A stretch of DNA of 64,000 nucleotides from JAODBJ01 sp963782465 (lineage in GTDB: Bacteria > Actinomycetota > Acidimicrobiia > IMCC26256 > PALSA-610). Where the stretch lies: assembly GCA_963782465.1 (NCBI GenBank), contig CAWAJR010000003.1:310001-374000 (forward strand). The letters run 5' to 3'. How positions within the stretch are numbered: position 1 is the first letter of the stretch; each line of letters begins with the position of its first letter. Shown piece by piece: positions 54,858 through 63,493 of the stretch. The notes below the pieces were generated by a model. It was not told the origin of the DNA. It saw only the letters and a list, made by a program, of their open reading frames with translations, and did not search any database. The translations under genes were made by a program, and so were the position numbers.

Positions 54858-56414
54858 TCACATCCCGGCCGGCAGCACCGCGTGCACGAGCGAAGGACCG
54901 TCGGTGGCCAGCGCCGCCGCGAGCTGCAACCCGAATTCCTCGGCCGTCTCGGCCCGCGTTGCCGGGACACCGAAACCACGCGCGATCGCGACGAAGTCGA
55001 GCGAGGGCGGCGCCAGCTCGAGCATGGCCTTCGCCCGCGGTCCGGGCGGTTCGGCACCCACCCGGTTCAGCTCGAGGTTCAAGATCGCGTACGACCGGTT
55101 GTCGAGGATCACGGTGGTCACGTCGAGACCCTCACGGGCTTGTGACCACAGGGCCTGGATCGTGTACATCGCGCTGCCGTCGGCTTCGACACACAGCACT
55201 TTGCGCTCGGGGCACGCGACCGCGGCGCCGGTCGCGGCGGGGAGGCCGAAACCGATCGCACCGCCCGTGAGGCAGAGCCAGTCGTGCGGCGCCGCGCCGG
55301 CGGTCGCACCCGCGAGCCAGAGGCCGCCGGTGTTCGCTTCGTCGACGACGATCGCCTCCTCGGGGAGCTGCGCACCGATCGCGTTCGCGACCGCTTCGGC
55401 GGTGAGGGCGCCGGTCGGGGGTTCGGGCCGCTGCGCCGGTGCACCGGCGGCGGCGCCGCTCGCGCTCATCGCGCCGGCCAGCGCGTCGAGCGCACCCACG
55501 ACGTCGTCGGCCGCGCCGGCCAGGGAATGAACTTCGCAACCGTCGGGAACGAGGTCGCTCGGCTTCCCCGGGTAGGCGAAGAACGACACCGGCGCGGCCG
55601 CGTCGACGAGCACGAGATGGCGCAGACCGGCGAGCTGCACCGCGGCGAACTCGGCGAGGTACCCGATGCGTTCGACGGCCGGGATACCCGCACCGCGACG
55701 AAGGCGGGCCGGGAACGTCTCGCACAGCAGTTTCGCACCGGAGGCCTGCGCGATCCGCGACGCCGCGGCGAGCCCGCGCTCGTCGCGTACGGCCGAACCG
55801 CCGACCAGCAGCGCGGCCGGCTCGCCCGACTCGAGCACCTTCGCGACATCTGCGATCGTGCTCTCGCTCACCGCGCGCGCACGCCGGCGCTCGGCCGGCG
55901 CCGCGGCGCCCTGCGCTTCGAGCCACGCAGTGTCGGCGGGCAGGATGAGCGTCGCGACCTGGCCCGGCGGGCCGAGCGCGACGGCGACCGCTTCAGCCGC
56001 CGCGGGCGCGACTTCTTCGGGCGAGCGTGGCACCGATACCCAGTCCGACACGTTGCGCGCGACCGTGACGATGTCGGACTGCAAAGGAGCGTCGTACCGC
56101 TCGTGGTACGTGGCGTGCTCACCCACGATGTTCACCAGCGGTGCCCGGCCGCGGCGCGCGTTGTGCAGGTTCGCGAGCCCGTTCCCCAAGCCCGGGCCGA
56201 GGTGCAGCAGCGTGGCGGCCGGCTTCCCGGTCATCCGCGCGTACCCGTCGGCCGCGCCGGTCGCGACGCCTTCGAACAACGCGAGCACGCTGCGCATCTC
56301 GGGCACGTCGTCGAGGGCGGCGACGAAATGCATCTCCGACGTTCCCGGGTTCATGAAGCAGACGTCGACACCGCTGTCGACGAGCGTGCGGATGAGGGAC
56401 CGTGCTCCGTTCAC
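54858..56414 (-). CDS. ThDP-dependent enzyme, acetolactate synthase/benzoylformate decarboxylase family
   Basis: 518 residues from a GTG at 56414. Pyr domain with the catalytic-type Glu in ALFEGVATGAADGYARMTG. The middle domain is shortened. The PP domain has TGGAIGFGLPAATGAAVA and the cofactor motif ADGSAMYTIQALWSQAREGLDVTTVILDN, where the usual GDGS reads ADGS. Its start overlaps the stop of the GlcD-like gene as GTGA, so both products should be made together. An oxidase giving a 2-oxo acid followed by a carboligase or decarboxylase is a natural pair, but this is inference. ilvN, a regulatory subunit, is absent. Confidence 0.85.
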   Translation of the reverse strand: MNGARSLIRTLVDSGVDVCFMNPGTSEMHFVAALDDVPEMRSVLALFEGVATGAADGYARMTGKPAATLLHLGPGLGNGLANLHNARRGRAPLVNIVGEHATYHERYDAPLQSDIVTVARNVSDWVSVPRSPEEVAPAAAEAVAVALGPPGQVATLILPADTAWLEAQGAAAPAERRRARAVSESTIADVAKVLESGEPAALLVGGSAVRDERGLAAASRIAQASGAKLLCETFPARLRRGAGIPAVERIGYLAEFAAVQLAGLRHLVLVDAAAPVSFFAYPGKPSDLVPDGCEVHSLAGAADDVVGALDALAGAMSASGAAAGAPAQRPEPPTGALTAEAVANAIGAQLPEEAIVVDEANTGGLWLAGATAGAAPHDWLCLTGGAIGFGLPAATGAAVACPERKVLCVEADGSAMYTIQALWSQAREGLDVTTVILDNRSYAILNLELNRVGAEPPGPRAKAMLELAPPSLDFVAIARGFGVPATRAETAEEFGLQLAAALATDGPSLVHAVLPAGM

Positions 56415-57796
56415 GCCTGCTCCAGTTCGAAGATGGTGCCCGGGTTGAGGATGCCGTTGGGGTCGAAGGCGATTTTGATCCGCCGCATCAACGCGAGGTT
56501 CGCGGGGTCTTCGAGATCCTCGAAGTAACGCTTCTTCTCGGTCCCGATACCGTGCTCACCGGATATCGCGCCGCCGAGCCGCTTGCCGGCCTCGAAGATG
56601 CCGTGCAGCACCTTGTAGCGCGCCTCCGGGTCGGGTTGGAAGACGGCGAAGTGGACGTTGCCGTCGCCGGCGTGGCCGCAGCCGACGATGAGCGAACCGT
56701 GCGACTGCGCGACCTCGTTGACCTTCTCGACGTACTCCGACATCTGGGCTCGCGGCACGACCATGTCGATGATGTCGTTCGCCCCGGCGGCCTTTCCCGT
56801 CCAGAACGACTTCTCGCGGGCTTCGATCAACTGCTGGCCGGCGTGCGGCGGCAGCACGTACACGTCGATCGCCCCGAGGCGGCCAAGCATCTCGCCGACC
56901 TCCCCGACGCTCTCGTCGAGTCGTGCGTCGGTGCGTTCCTCGAGGACCACGACAAGGTACGCGAGCGCCTGGTCCTTCACCGCCTTCGGTACGCCGAGGT
57001 CGAGGCCGGCGTTCGCGGTGATCCCGGCCATCGTCATCAGGTCGATGTACTCGAGGATCATCGGGGCGACGCCGCTCGCGACGATGCGCGGCACCGCGTG
57101 CGTCACTTCGTCGAGCCGCGCGAACGGCGCGAGCACGGTGGCGCGATGTTCGAGACGCGGGTACAGCCGCAGGATCGCCTCGGTCACGATCGCCAGGGTT
57201 CCCTCCGACCCGATGATGATCTGCGTGAGGTCGTAACCGCTCGTCGACTTCACGAACTTGCCGCCGCTGCGCACGAGCTCGCCGGTGGCGAGCGCAGCCT
57301 CCACTCCGAGGACCTGATGCCGGGTGACGCCGTACTTGACGGCTCGCATCCCACCGGCATTCGTCGCGACGTTGCCACCGAGGCTCGCGCTGTACTCACC
57401 GGGGAACACCGGGTACACCAAACCGTGCTCGGCCGTCGCCGCGTCGAGTTGCTCCAGCGTCACGCCCGGCTGCACCACCGCGACGTGGTTCTCGGTGTCG
57501 ATCTCGAGGATCTCGGCCATGCGAGTGAACGACATGACGATGCCGTTCGCCTGCGGGACGCACGCACCCGAGAGGCCCGTACCGCTCCCGCGCGCGGTCA
57601 CCGGTATCTTCAGCTCGTTCGCGACGGCCAGGACCCGCGCGACCTCGGCGGCGGTGCCGGGCCGGACGACGGCCCGCGGGCGCCGGCCCGTCGCGGTGAG
57701 CGCTTCGTCGTGCCCGTCGTCGTCGCTGATCGCGTCGCCCACGGAAACATTCGCTTCGCCGACGATCGCTGCGAACGCCGGACCGACATCGACCAT
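56411..57796 (-). CDS. FAD-linked oxidase, GlcD/D-2-hydroxyacid dehydrogenase family
   Basis: 461 residues from an ATG with GGAGGGGAC. FAD-binding type 4 domain: RPRAVVRPGTAAEVARVLAVANE, then VTARGSGTGLSGACVPQANGIV. C-terminal oxidase domain: GCGHAGDGNVHFAVFQPD with the conserved His, and SGEHGIGTEKKRYFEDLED. It oxidises a D-2-hydroxy acid (lactate, glycolate or larger) to a 2-oxo acid. The TPP enzyme gene overlaps it as GTGA. Confidence 0.93.
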   Translation of the reverse strand: MVDVGPAFAAIVGEANVSVGDAISDDDGHDEALTATGRRPRAVVRPGTAAEVARVLAVANELKIPVTARGSGTGLSGACVPQANGIVMSFTRMAEILEIDTENHVAVVQPGVTLEQLDAATAEHGLVYPVFPGEYSASLGGNVATNAGGMRAVKYGVTRHQVLGVEAALATGELVRSGGKFVKSTSGYDLTQIIIGSEGTLAIVTEAILRLYPRLEHRATVLAPFARLDEVTHAVPRIVASGVAPMILEYIDLMTMAGITANAGLDLGVPKAVKDQALAYLVVVLEERTDARLDESVGEVGEMLGRLGAIDVYVLPPHAGQQLIEAREKSFWTGKAAGANDIIDMVVPRAQMSEYVEKVNEVAQSHGSLIVGCGHAGDGNVHFAVFQPDPEARYKVLHGIFEAGKRLGGAISGEHGIGTEKKRYFEDLEDPANLALMRRIKIAFDPNGILNPGTIFELEQA

Positions 57797-57887
57797 GTCC
57801 CCTCCGCCTGCCTGCCGCCCGATCGGCGCGCCGGGCCATGATCGCACGCCCCGGCAACGATCCGCAGGCCGCCGCTACGCTCGCGCC

Positions 57888-58901
57888 GTGAACGACGTGG
57901 TGATCTTCGACGAGCTGTTCGACGCCGCCGGAGCCGCGGCGATGGTCGACCTCTGCGAGCGGTTCGGCCGCTACCGGATGTACGCCGAACTCGAGCAGCT
58001 CGACACCGACATCGGTCGCGGCTTGTCGCAGCGGCACGACGCGGTCGCCAACTTCCTGCGCACCGGGGGCCTGGCGGCGGCCGCCGAATCGACGTTCACG
58101 CTCGCCGCCCGCACGAGCTACTTCCGCGAGGAGTACGCGTACGGGCAACGCACGCTGATCGACGGGATCGAACCGTTCCTCCACCATCCCGGCTTCGTCG
58201 AGGCCGCGACCAGAGTGCACGGCCGTCCGGTCGTCGAACCGGCGATCGCCTACGCGAACCTCATGGTCCCGGGCCAGGAACTCGCGGTGCACACCGACGT
58301 CCCGGAGTTTCGCGGCTGCAACCGCAAGGTGATGCCCCAGTGGCTCCTCGTCGTGATGCACCACTCCGGTTTGTTCGAGGAATGGCGACTCCCGATCGCG
58401 ACCGGCATCGCATGGTTCCACGATTGCGACGGAGGCGAACTCGTCTACTGGCCCGGTGGTCGTGACGCGGCGCCGGAATCGCACCGGGTGCGTTACAACT
58501 CGGCCATGGTCCTCGACACCGACAGCGTCTTCCACGGTGTCGACCGCATCGCGCACATCGATGAAGGGGCGATGCCGCGACTCCGACCGGGTATGCACCT
58601 CGACTACGACGGCGACCGGACGTGGAGCGTGCGCGGTCCCGATGCAGCCGCGGTCGTGCGGTACCCGTGGTCGGATCTCCGTTTCTCGGTCTCGTGGAAG
58701 GCCTACTGCTTCCGCGACGAGCACGAGCGCGACGCGTGGCGCGAGCACACCGACGATCTCGGTATCGATGCCGTGCTCGATCGTCTCGTCGACGACCTCG
58801 CCGATCGGGGTGTCGTGGCGCGCGATGTCGAGCGTGACGCCACGCTCGGGCTCCTGCTCATCGACGAGTACATCCACTTCCCGGCCCCCGCGCGCGCGTG
58901 A
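57888..58901 (+). CDS. 2-oxoglutarate/Fe(II) oxygenase-like protein
   Basis: 337 residues from a GTG at 57888. Double-stranded beta-helix signs: ELAVHTDVPEFRG gives the H-x-D of the iron site, and the distal His is probably in DTDSVFHGVDRIAH. A basic strand with FSVSWKAYCF may hold the 2-oxoglutarate Arg/Lys. N-terminal ~120 residues are helical (VDLCERFGRYRMYAELEQLD…). No close family is named. Divergent from the GlcD gene, 91 bases between starts. Confidence 0.72.
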   Translation: MNDVVIFDELFDAAGAAAMVDLCERFGRYRMYAELEQLDTDIGRGLSQRHDAVANFLRTGGLAAAAESTFTLAARTSYFREEYAYGQRTLIDGIEPFLHHPGFVEAATRVHGRPVVEPAIAYANLMVPGQELAVHTDVPEFRGCNRKVMPQWLLVVMHHSGLFEEWRLPIATGIAWFHDCDGGELVYWPGGRDAAPESHRVRYNSAMVLDTDSVFHGVDRIAHIDEGAMPRLRPGMHLDYDGDRTWSVRGPDAAAVVRYPWSDLRFSVSWKAYCFRDEHERDAWREHTDDLGIDAVLDRLVDDLADRGVVARDVERDATLGLLLIDEYIHFPAPARA

Positions 58902-59019
58902 CCCACAGGTAATCCACACGTTCGCACCTCTTCCTTTCCACAAGCGCTTCGTCGTACGTTTGCGCTTGGCCGCGCCGGCCGCGCGTGACAGGGTCGAGCG
59001 CCGAGCAGGGGAGAGCAGC

Positions 59020-59283
59020 ATGGGCTTCGAAGTGCGATTCGTCGACGAGCGCACCACCGTCGTCACGAATGCCGATGCGTACGAGCAAGAAGGACCGCTG
59101 ACGACGTTCTTCGAACGCAACGGTGGGGCGGGGCGGCTCGCGTCGGCGTTTTCCGTGCGCGTCGCTTCGTTCCGCACCGAACGGCTCCTCGAGATCCGCC
59201 GGCTCGACGACGCCGGAACCGGCCACGAGCCGGCCGCGACGGGAGACCCGGTCGCGCTCGTCGCGCTGAGCGCGACGGCCTGA
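59020..59283 (+). CDS. Small hypothetical protein
   Basis: 87 residues from an ATG with AGGGGAGAG ideally placed. Soluble; strands dominate (GFEVRFVDERTTVVTNADAYEQEGPLTTFFERN, then VRVASFRTERLLEIRRLDD). No family recognised. It lies between the oxygenase-like gene and the DUF72 gene on the same strand. Confidence 0.62.
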   Translation: MGFEVRFVDERTTVVTNADAYEQEGPLTTFFERNGGAGRLASAFSVRVASFRTERLLEIRRLDDAGTGHEPAATGDPVALVALSATA

Positions 59284-59304
59284 CCTCCGTCGTACCCTGG
59301 AGCG

Positions 59305-60240
59305 ATGGCCGACCCGACACCCGCGCTCGACCTCGCGTCGCGTGGCATCTACGTCGGGATCACCGCCTGGACCGAACCCACCCTCATCGAAACGGGCTTC
59401 TACCCGCACGACGCCACCACACCCGAAGATCGGCTGAAGTACTACGCGACCCAGTTCCCGATCACCGAGGTCGACTCGACGTACTACGCACCACCGAGCG
59501 AACGGGTGGCGAAACTCTGGGTGGCGCGCACGCCACCCGCCTTCGTGTTCGACGTCAAGGCGTTCCGGCTGCTCACCCATCACCCGACGCCACCGAAGGC
59601 ACTGTGGCGCGACCTGCGCGACGACCTGCCCGCCGCGCTGGCCAAGGCCCGCAATGTCTACGCGGAGAAGTTGCCGGCGGGCATGCTCGACGACGCGTTC
59701 GAACGGTTCACGACGGCGCTCGGGCCTTTGCAGGATGCCGGCAAGCTCGGCGTCGTCCTGTTCCAGTTCCCGCAGTACTTCTTCCCGTCGCACAAGTCGT
59801 ACGCGTACATGGAATGGGTGGCCGACCGCTGCCGCGACGCCGGCATCACGGCCGCGATCGAATTCCGGCAGCACTCGTGGATGGAGGGCGACCGGCCCGA
59901 GCGCGTCTTCGCCTTTCTCCGTGACCACGCGCTCGCGTACGTGGCCGTCGACGAACCGCAAGGGTTCAAGAGTTCGGTCGCGCCGGCGGTCGCCGCGACC
60001 GCCGACATCGCGGTCGTCCGGTTCCACGGCCGCAACACCGACACCTGGGAGAAGAACAACATCAGCGCCGCGGAGCGGTTCGCGTACGACTACACGGACC
60101 ACCCCGAGGAGCTCGAGGAATGGGTCCCGCGCGTCGCGGCGCTCCACGACAACGATCGCCCGGTTCACGCGCTCATGAACAACTGCTACGCCGATTACGG
60201 CGTGCGGAGCGGGAACCTGCTCGCGCAGCTGCTTCAGTAA
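59305..60240 (+). CDS. DUF72 family protein
   Basis: 311 residues. TIM-barrel DUF72 pattern: YVGITAWTEPTLIETGFYP, RLKYYATQFPITEVDSTYYAPPSERVAKLWVART, VFDVKAFRLLTHH, GVVLFQFPQYFF, AIEFRQHSWMEG, VVRFHGRN and a last ALMNNCYADYG. The conserved Tyr, Asp/Ser and RFHGRN set is intact. A nuclease or sugar-acting role has been suggested for the family; no firm function. Its end overlaps the convergent small zinc-ribbon gene by 7 bases. Confidence 0.9.
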   Translation: MADPTPALDLASRGIYVGITAWTEPTLIETGFYPHDATTPEDRLKYYATQFPITEVDSTYYAPPSERVAKLWVARTPPAFVFDVKAFRLLTHHPTPPKALWRDLRDDLPAALAKARNVYAEKLPAGMLDDAFERFTTALGPLQDAGKLGVVLFQFPQYFFPSHKSYAYMEWVADRCRDAGITAAIEFRQHSWMEGDRPERVFAFLRDHALAYVAVDEPQGFKSSVAPAVAATADIAVVRFHGRNTDTWEKNNISAAERFAYDYTDHPEELEEWVPRVAALHDNDRPVHALMNNCYADYGVRSGNLLAQLLQ

Positions 60241-60440
60241 CTGCGATCGGCGGCGGGCCCGATGTCATCCGGGCCATCGAGGTCGTCGGCGTCGACGACG
60301 ACGTCGAAGCGGCCGTAACAGTCGTCGCAGCGGTAGACGAGCACGTCTCCCACGCCGGGCGCGTCCTCACCGTCGATCGGGGTGGCGAGTTGTGCGCGCC
60401 CGCCGCATTCGACACACACGATCGTGAGCGCGACTGCCAT
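60234..60440 (-). CDS. Small zinc-ribbon-like protein
   Basis: 68 residues from the ATG at 60440; an ATG at 60461 would add seven and overlap the sensor-kinase stop. Two Cys pairs, CVECGG and CDDCYG, 34 residues apart suggest a zinc ribbon, followed by an acidic tail (DADDLDGPDD). It follows the hybrid kinase by 10 bases and may be co-transcribed. Function unknown. Confidence 0.68.
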   Translation of the reverse strand: MAVALTIVCVECGGRAQLATPIDGEDAPGVGDVLVYRCDDCYGRFDVVVDADDLDGPDDIGPAADRSY

Positions 60441-60450
60441 CACCAGGACC

Positions 60451-62784
60451 CTATCCGGCATCGATCACGTCGCGGACCTTGGCCAGGAGTTCCGATCCGG
60501 AGAAGGGCTTGCCGAGCAGTTCGACGTTCTCGTCGATGTTCCCCTGCGCGGCCAAGATCGGTTGCGCGTACCCCGACATGTAGAGCACCTTCGTGTGCGG
60601 CCGGTGCGAGGCCACCTCGGCGGCGACTTCCGTGCCGAGCTTGCGCGGCATCACGACGTCGGTCAGCAACAGGTCGATCGGCCCGTCGTCGCGGCGCGCG
60701 ATCGCGATCGCGTCTTCGCCGTCCTCGGCGGCAACCACGTGGTACCCGGCTCCGGTCAGGATGCGGCCGGTGAGCGAGCGCAGCGCGGGTTCGTCTTCGA
60801 CGAGCAGGATCGTCTCGCCGCGCGGGCGCGATGGTGTGCGACGCGGCGCGCACCTCGGCGATCGCGCCCGTCGCCGGGAACAAGGCGGTGAAGGTCGTGC
60901 CGTGTCCGAGCTCCGAGTAGATGCGCGCCCGGCCCCCCATCTGCGTGACGATCCCGTACACGGTCGCGAGGCCGAGCCCGGTGCCTTCGCCCGACGGTTT
61001 CGTGGTGAAGAAGGGTTCGAAGACACGATCGAGGAGTTCCGATGGGATCCCCGTCCCGCTGTCGCTCACCCGGAGCCGCACGTAGTGGCCGGGAACATGG
61101 TCGGCCGCGTTCGGGTGGGCCTCGTCGTCGAGATCGACGTTCTGCGTATCGATCTCGAGCAAGCCGCCGCCCGGCATCGCATCTCGCGCGTTCACGGCCA
61201 GGTTCACGAGGATCTGCTCGATCTGGCCCGCGTCGCCGAACACCGCGCGCAGGTCGGGCGCGAGGTTCACGTGCAAGGCGACATGCTCTCCGATCGTGCG
61301 TTGCAGGAAAGGCTCCAGCTCCTTCACCGTCTGGTTGAGGTCGAGCGGGCGCGGATCGATCGTTTCCCGGCGGGCGAACGCGAGCAGCTGGCGCGTGAGC
61401 CGCGCGCCCGACTCGGCGGCGCGCTGGATGTGCTCGACGTCGCCTTTCGAAGCCGCGATCCACGGGCTTTCGTCGCCGGCCTTGTCGAGCGCGTCGCCGA
61501 TGAACCAGGCCGCGTTGGTCATCACGCTCAAGAGGTTGTTGAAGTCGTGCGCGATCCCGCTCGCGAGCGTCCCGATCGCTTCGAGCTTCTGTGACCGCAA
61601 GCGGAGTTCCGTCTCGTGCCGCTCCCGGGTGACGTCGAGCAGCACACCCGTCAACGCGGCCGGAGCGCCGTCGTTGTCGAGCGAGACCACCGATCTCGAC
61701 TGGACCCAGCGCACGTCGCCCCCGTCGAGCCGAACGCGGTACTCGATGGTCACCGCGGCTCGTTCGCCCCGCCGTACCTCGTCGACCGCGGTGCGCACGC
61801 GGTCGACGTCTTCGGGTTCGACGTTTGCCATCACCTCGTCGAAGGTGACGGTGCCCACGCTCGTATCCGGGGGGAGCGCCAGCAACGCGGACGCTTTGGC
61901 GTCGAGCGCGACCTCGCCGGCACGCAGATCGGACCGGAACGCACCCATGTCGCTCGCCGCGAGCGCGTGCCGCAGCTGCTCCTGCGCGATGCGCGCGTCC
62001 TCTTCGGTACGTACATCGTCGCTGACGTCGCGGACGATGGCATGGAACACGGTGCTGCCGTCGTCGTGACGCACCGGGCGGGCGTCGAAGTCGACCCACG
62101 CATCGCCGCGCCGCGGGTTCCGCAAACGGAAGCGGACGCGGAGAACGGTGAGTTCCTCGGCCGACTTGTTGATCGCGCGCATCACGCGCGCGGCGTCGTC
62201 GGGGTGTACCAAATCCCGCAGGATCCTCGCGTCCGACGTGAGCGCGCTGGGCGGGATGCCGTAGAAGGTTTCGAATGCATCGTTGGCGAAGATCACCCGC
62301 GGGTGGCCTTCGCGGTCACGGTGCACCGAGACGACCGCGCCGGGGACCGACGTCAACACCTCACGCACGCGATCGAGGCTGGCCGCGAGCGCCTCGCGCC
62401 GGCCCGGTCGTCGTCGACATCGGTGCACGAACCCACCCACGTGCCTCCGTCGCGGTGCTCGCCCGCCTCGACCGACGCGCGTACCGCGAACCAACGGTAG
62501 GTGCCGTCGAAGCGTCGTAGGCGCGACTCGAACGCAATGCCTTCCGTCGTCGCGCCGCTGCTGACGGCGCGACGGAACTCGTCGACGTCGTCGGGGTGGA
62601 GCTGGGCGAACCAACCGTCGCCGAGCTGCTCGCCGGCCGGGATTCCCGTGAAGTCGGCCCAGCGGCGGTTGAGCGCGATGCACGCGCCGTCGAGCGTGCA
62701 GGCCCACACGAGCTGCGGGAGCGCGTCGACCGTCACCGGTGCAGTGCGCACACCGGGACGCGATCCGTCGACCTCGTCCTCCAC
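60451..62784 (-). pseudogene. Hybrid sensor histidine kinase (PAS-PAS-PAS-HisKA-HATPase-REC), two frame breaks
   Basis: Read through two frame changes, about 777 residues: a PAS domain (LPQLVWACTLDGACIALNRRWADFTG, 62353-62784), two more PAS units, HisKA with the phospho-His in GIAHDFNNLLSVM, HATPase with N-box NLAVNARDAMPGGG, G1/G2 and EPFFTTKPSGEGTGLGLATVYG, then a receiver ETILLVEDEPALRS with phospho-Asp in LLLTDVVMP and Lys in LLGKPFS. The first break is near 62400 (between TDVDDDR and REALAASLDRV), the second near 60825 (between AASHTIAP and RGETILLVEDE). Either two sequencing indels or a decaying gene. The NTRC/blue-light-type kinase group uses this layout. No separate response regulator is adjacent. 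Confidence 0.82.
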
Positions 62785-62866
62785 CGCCGGATCTTCGCGC
62801 CGAAGCCGAGCGCGCGTGTGCGAACGGCTGAGAATTGGTCAATCTGTGCCACAAGGCCGGGGCCGA

Positions 62867-63493
62867 TCAGGCGCGGGTACCCCACACCGCGTACAGGGGA
62901 TCGCGACCGTGACCTCCCGCGACGCGGCGTTCCACCTGCACGCCCGCCCACGACGACGACCGGGCGAAGTACTCGGCCACGATCGCACAGTGGCCATCGT
63001 CGCCGGTAGCGAGCCAGCCGTGCACCGCCTTGGTCGGAAAGCACCGGTTCGAGAAGGTACAGACGAAGGGCGCAGCCGGTCGGACCACGCGGTGCACTTC
63101 GGCGAACACGGCCAGAGGCGAGACGAGGTAGTCGACAGAGACGCAACACACCGCGGCGTCGAAGCTCTCGTCGCGGAACGGGAGGTACGGCCGGGCGTTG
63201 AGGTCGGCAACGACCGCGCCGGCCGCCTGTGCATTGCGCGCCAGTTCATACCCGTTCATACCGAGCGCGACGAGACGCGTGGGCGCGACGACGAAGTGCG
63301 ACACCCACGATGCCATCACGTCGAGCACGTCACCGGTGAGGCCGAGTTCTTCGTAGAGGGCGCCGACCGCCGCGATCGCACCGTCGTCGATGTGGGTGAC
63401 GAGCCGTACCGGCGCGTAGAACAGCCGATCGTCCGACTCGTCGTCGCGGGCGAAGAAGCCGTCGGGAAAGCCGTCGCGGTCGCGTCCGATCAC
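62867..63493 (-). CDS. SAM-dependent methyltransferase
   Basis: 208 residues from a GTG at 63493. Motif I is degenerate (VLDVMASWVSHF); the rest follows class I order: VALGMNGYELARNAQ, ARPYLPFRDESFDAAVCCVSVDYLVSPLAVFAEVHRVVRPAAPFV. The His-rich FSNRCFPTKAVHGWL is conserved in this branch. The GTG start overlaps the stop of the amidase gene (GTGA), so it is coupled to the nitrilase-type enzyme. Acceptor unknown. Confidence 0.8.
   Translation of the reverse strand: MIGRDRDGFPDGFFARDDESDDRLFYAPVRLVTHIDDGAIAAVGALYEELGLTGDVLDVMASWVSHFVVAPTRLVALGMNGYELARNAQAAGAVVADLNARPYLPFRDESFDAAVCCVSVDYLVSPLAVFAEVHRVVRPAAPFVCTFSNRCFPTKAVHGWLATGDDGHCAIVAEYFARSSSWAGVQVERRVAGGHGRDPLYAVWGTRA

Noticed and set aside
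56940..57236. Plus-strand frames across the GlcD gene.
   Set aside because: No ribosome site or domain; the minus-strand gene has full family motifs.
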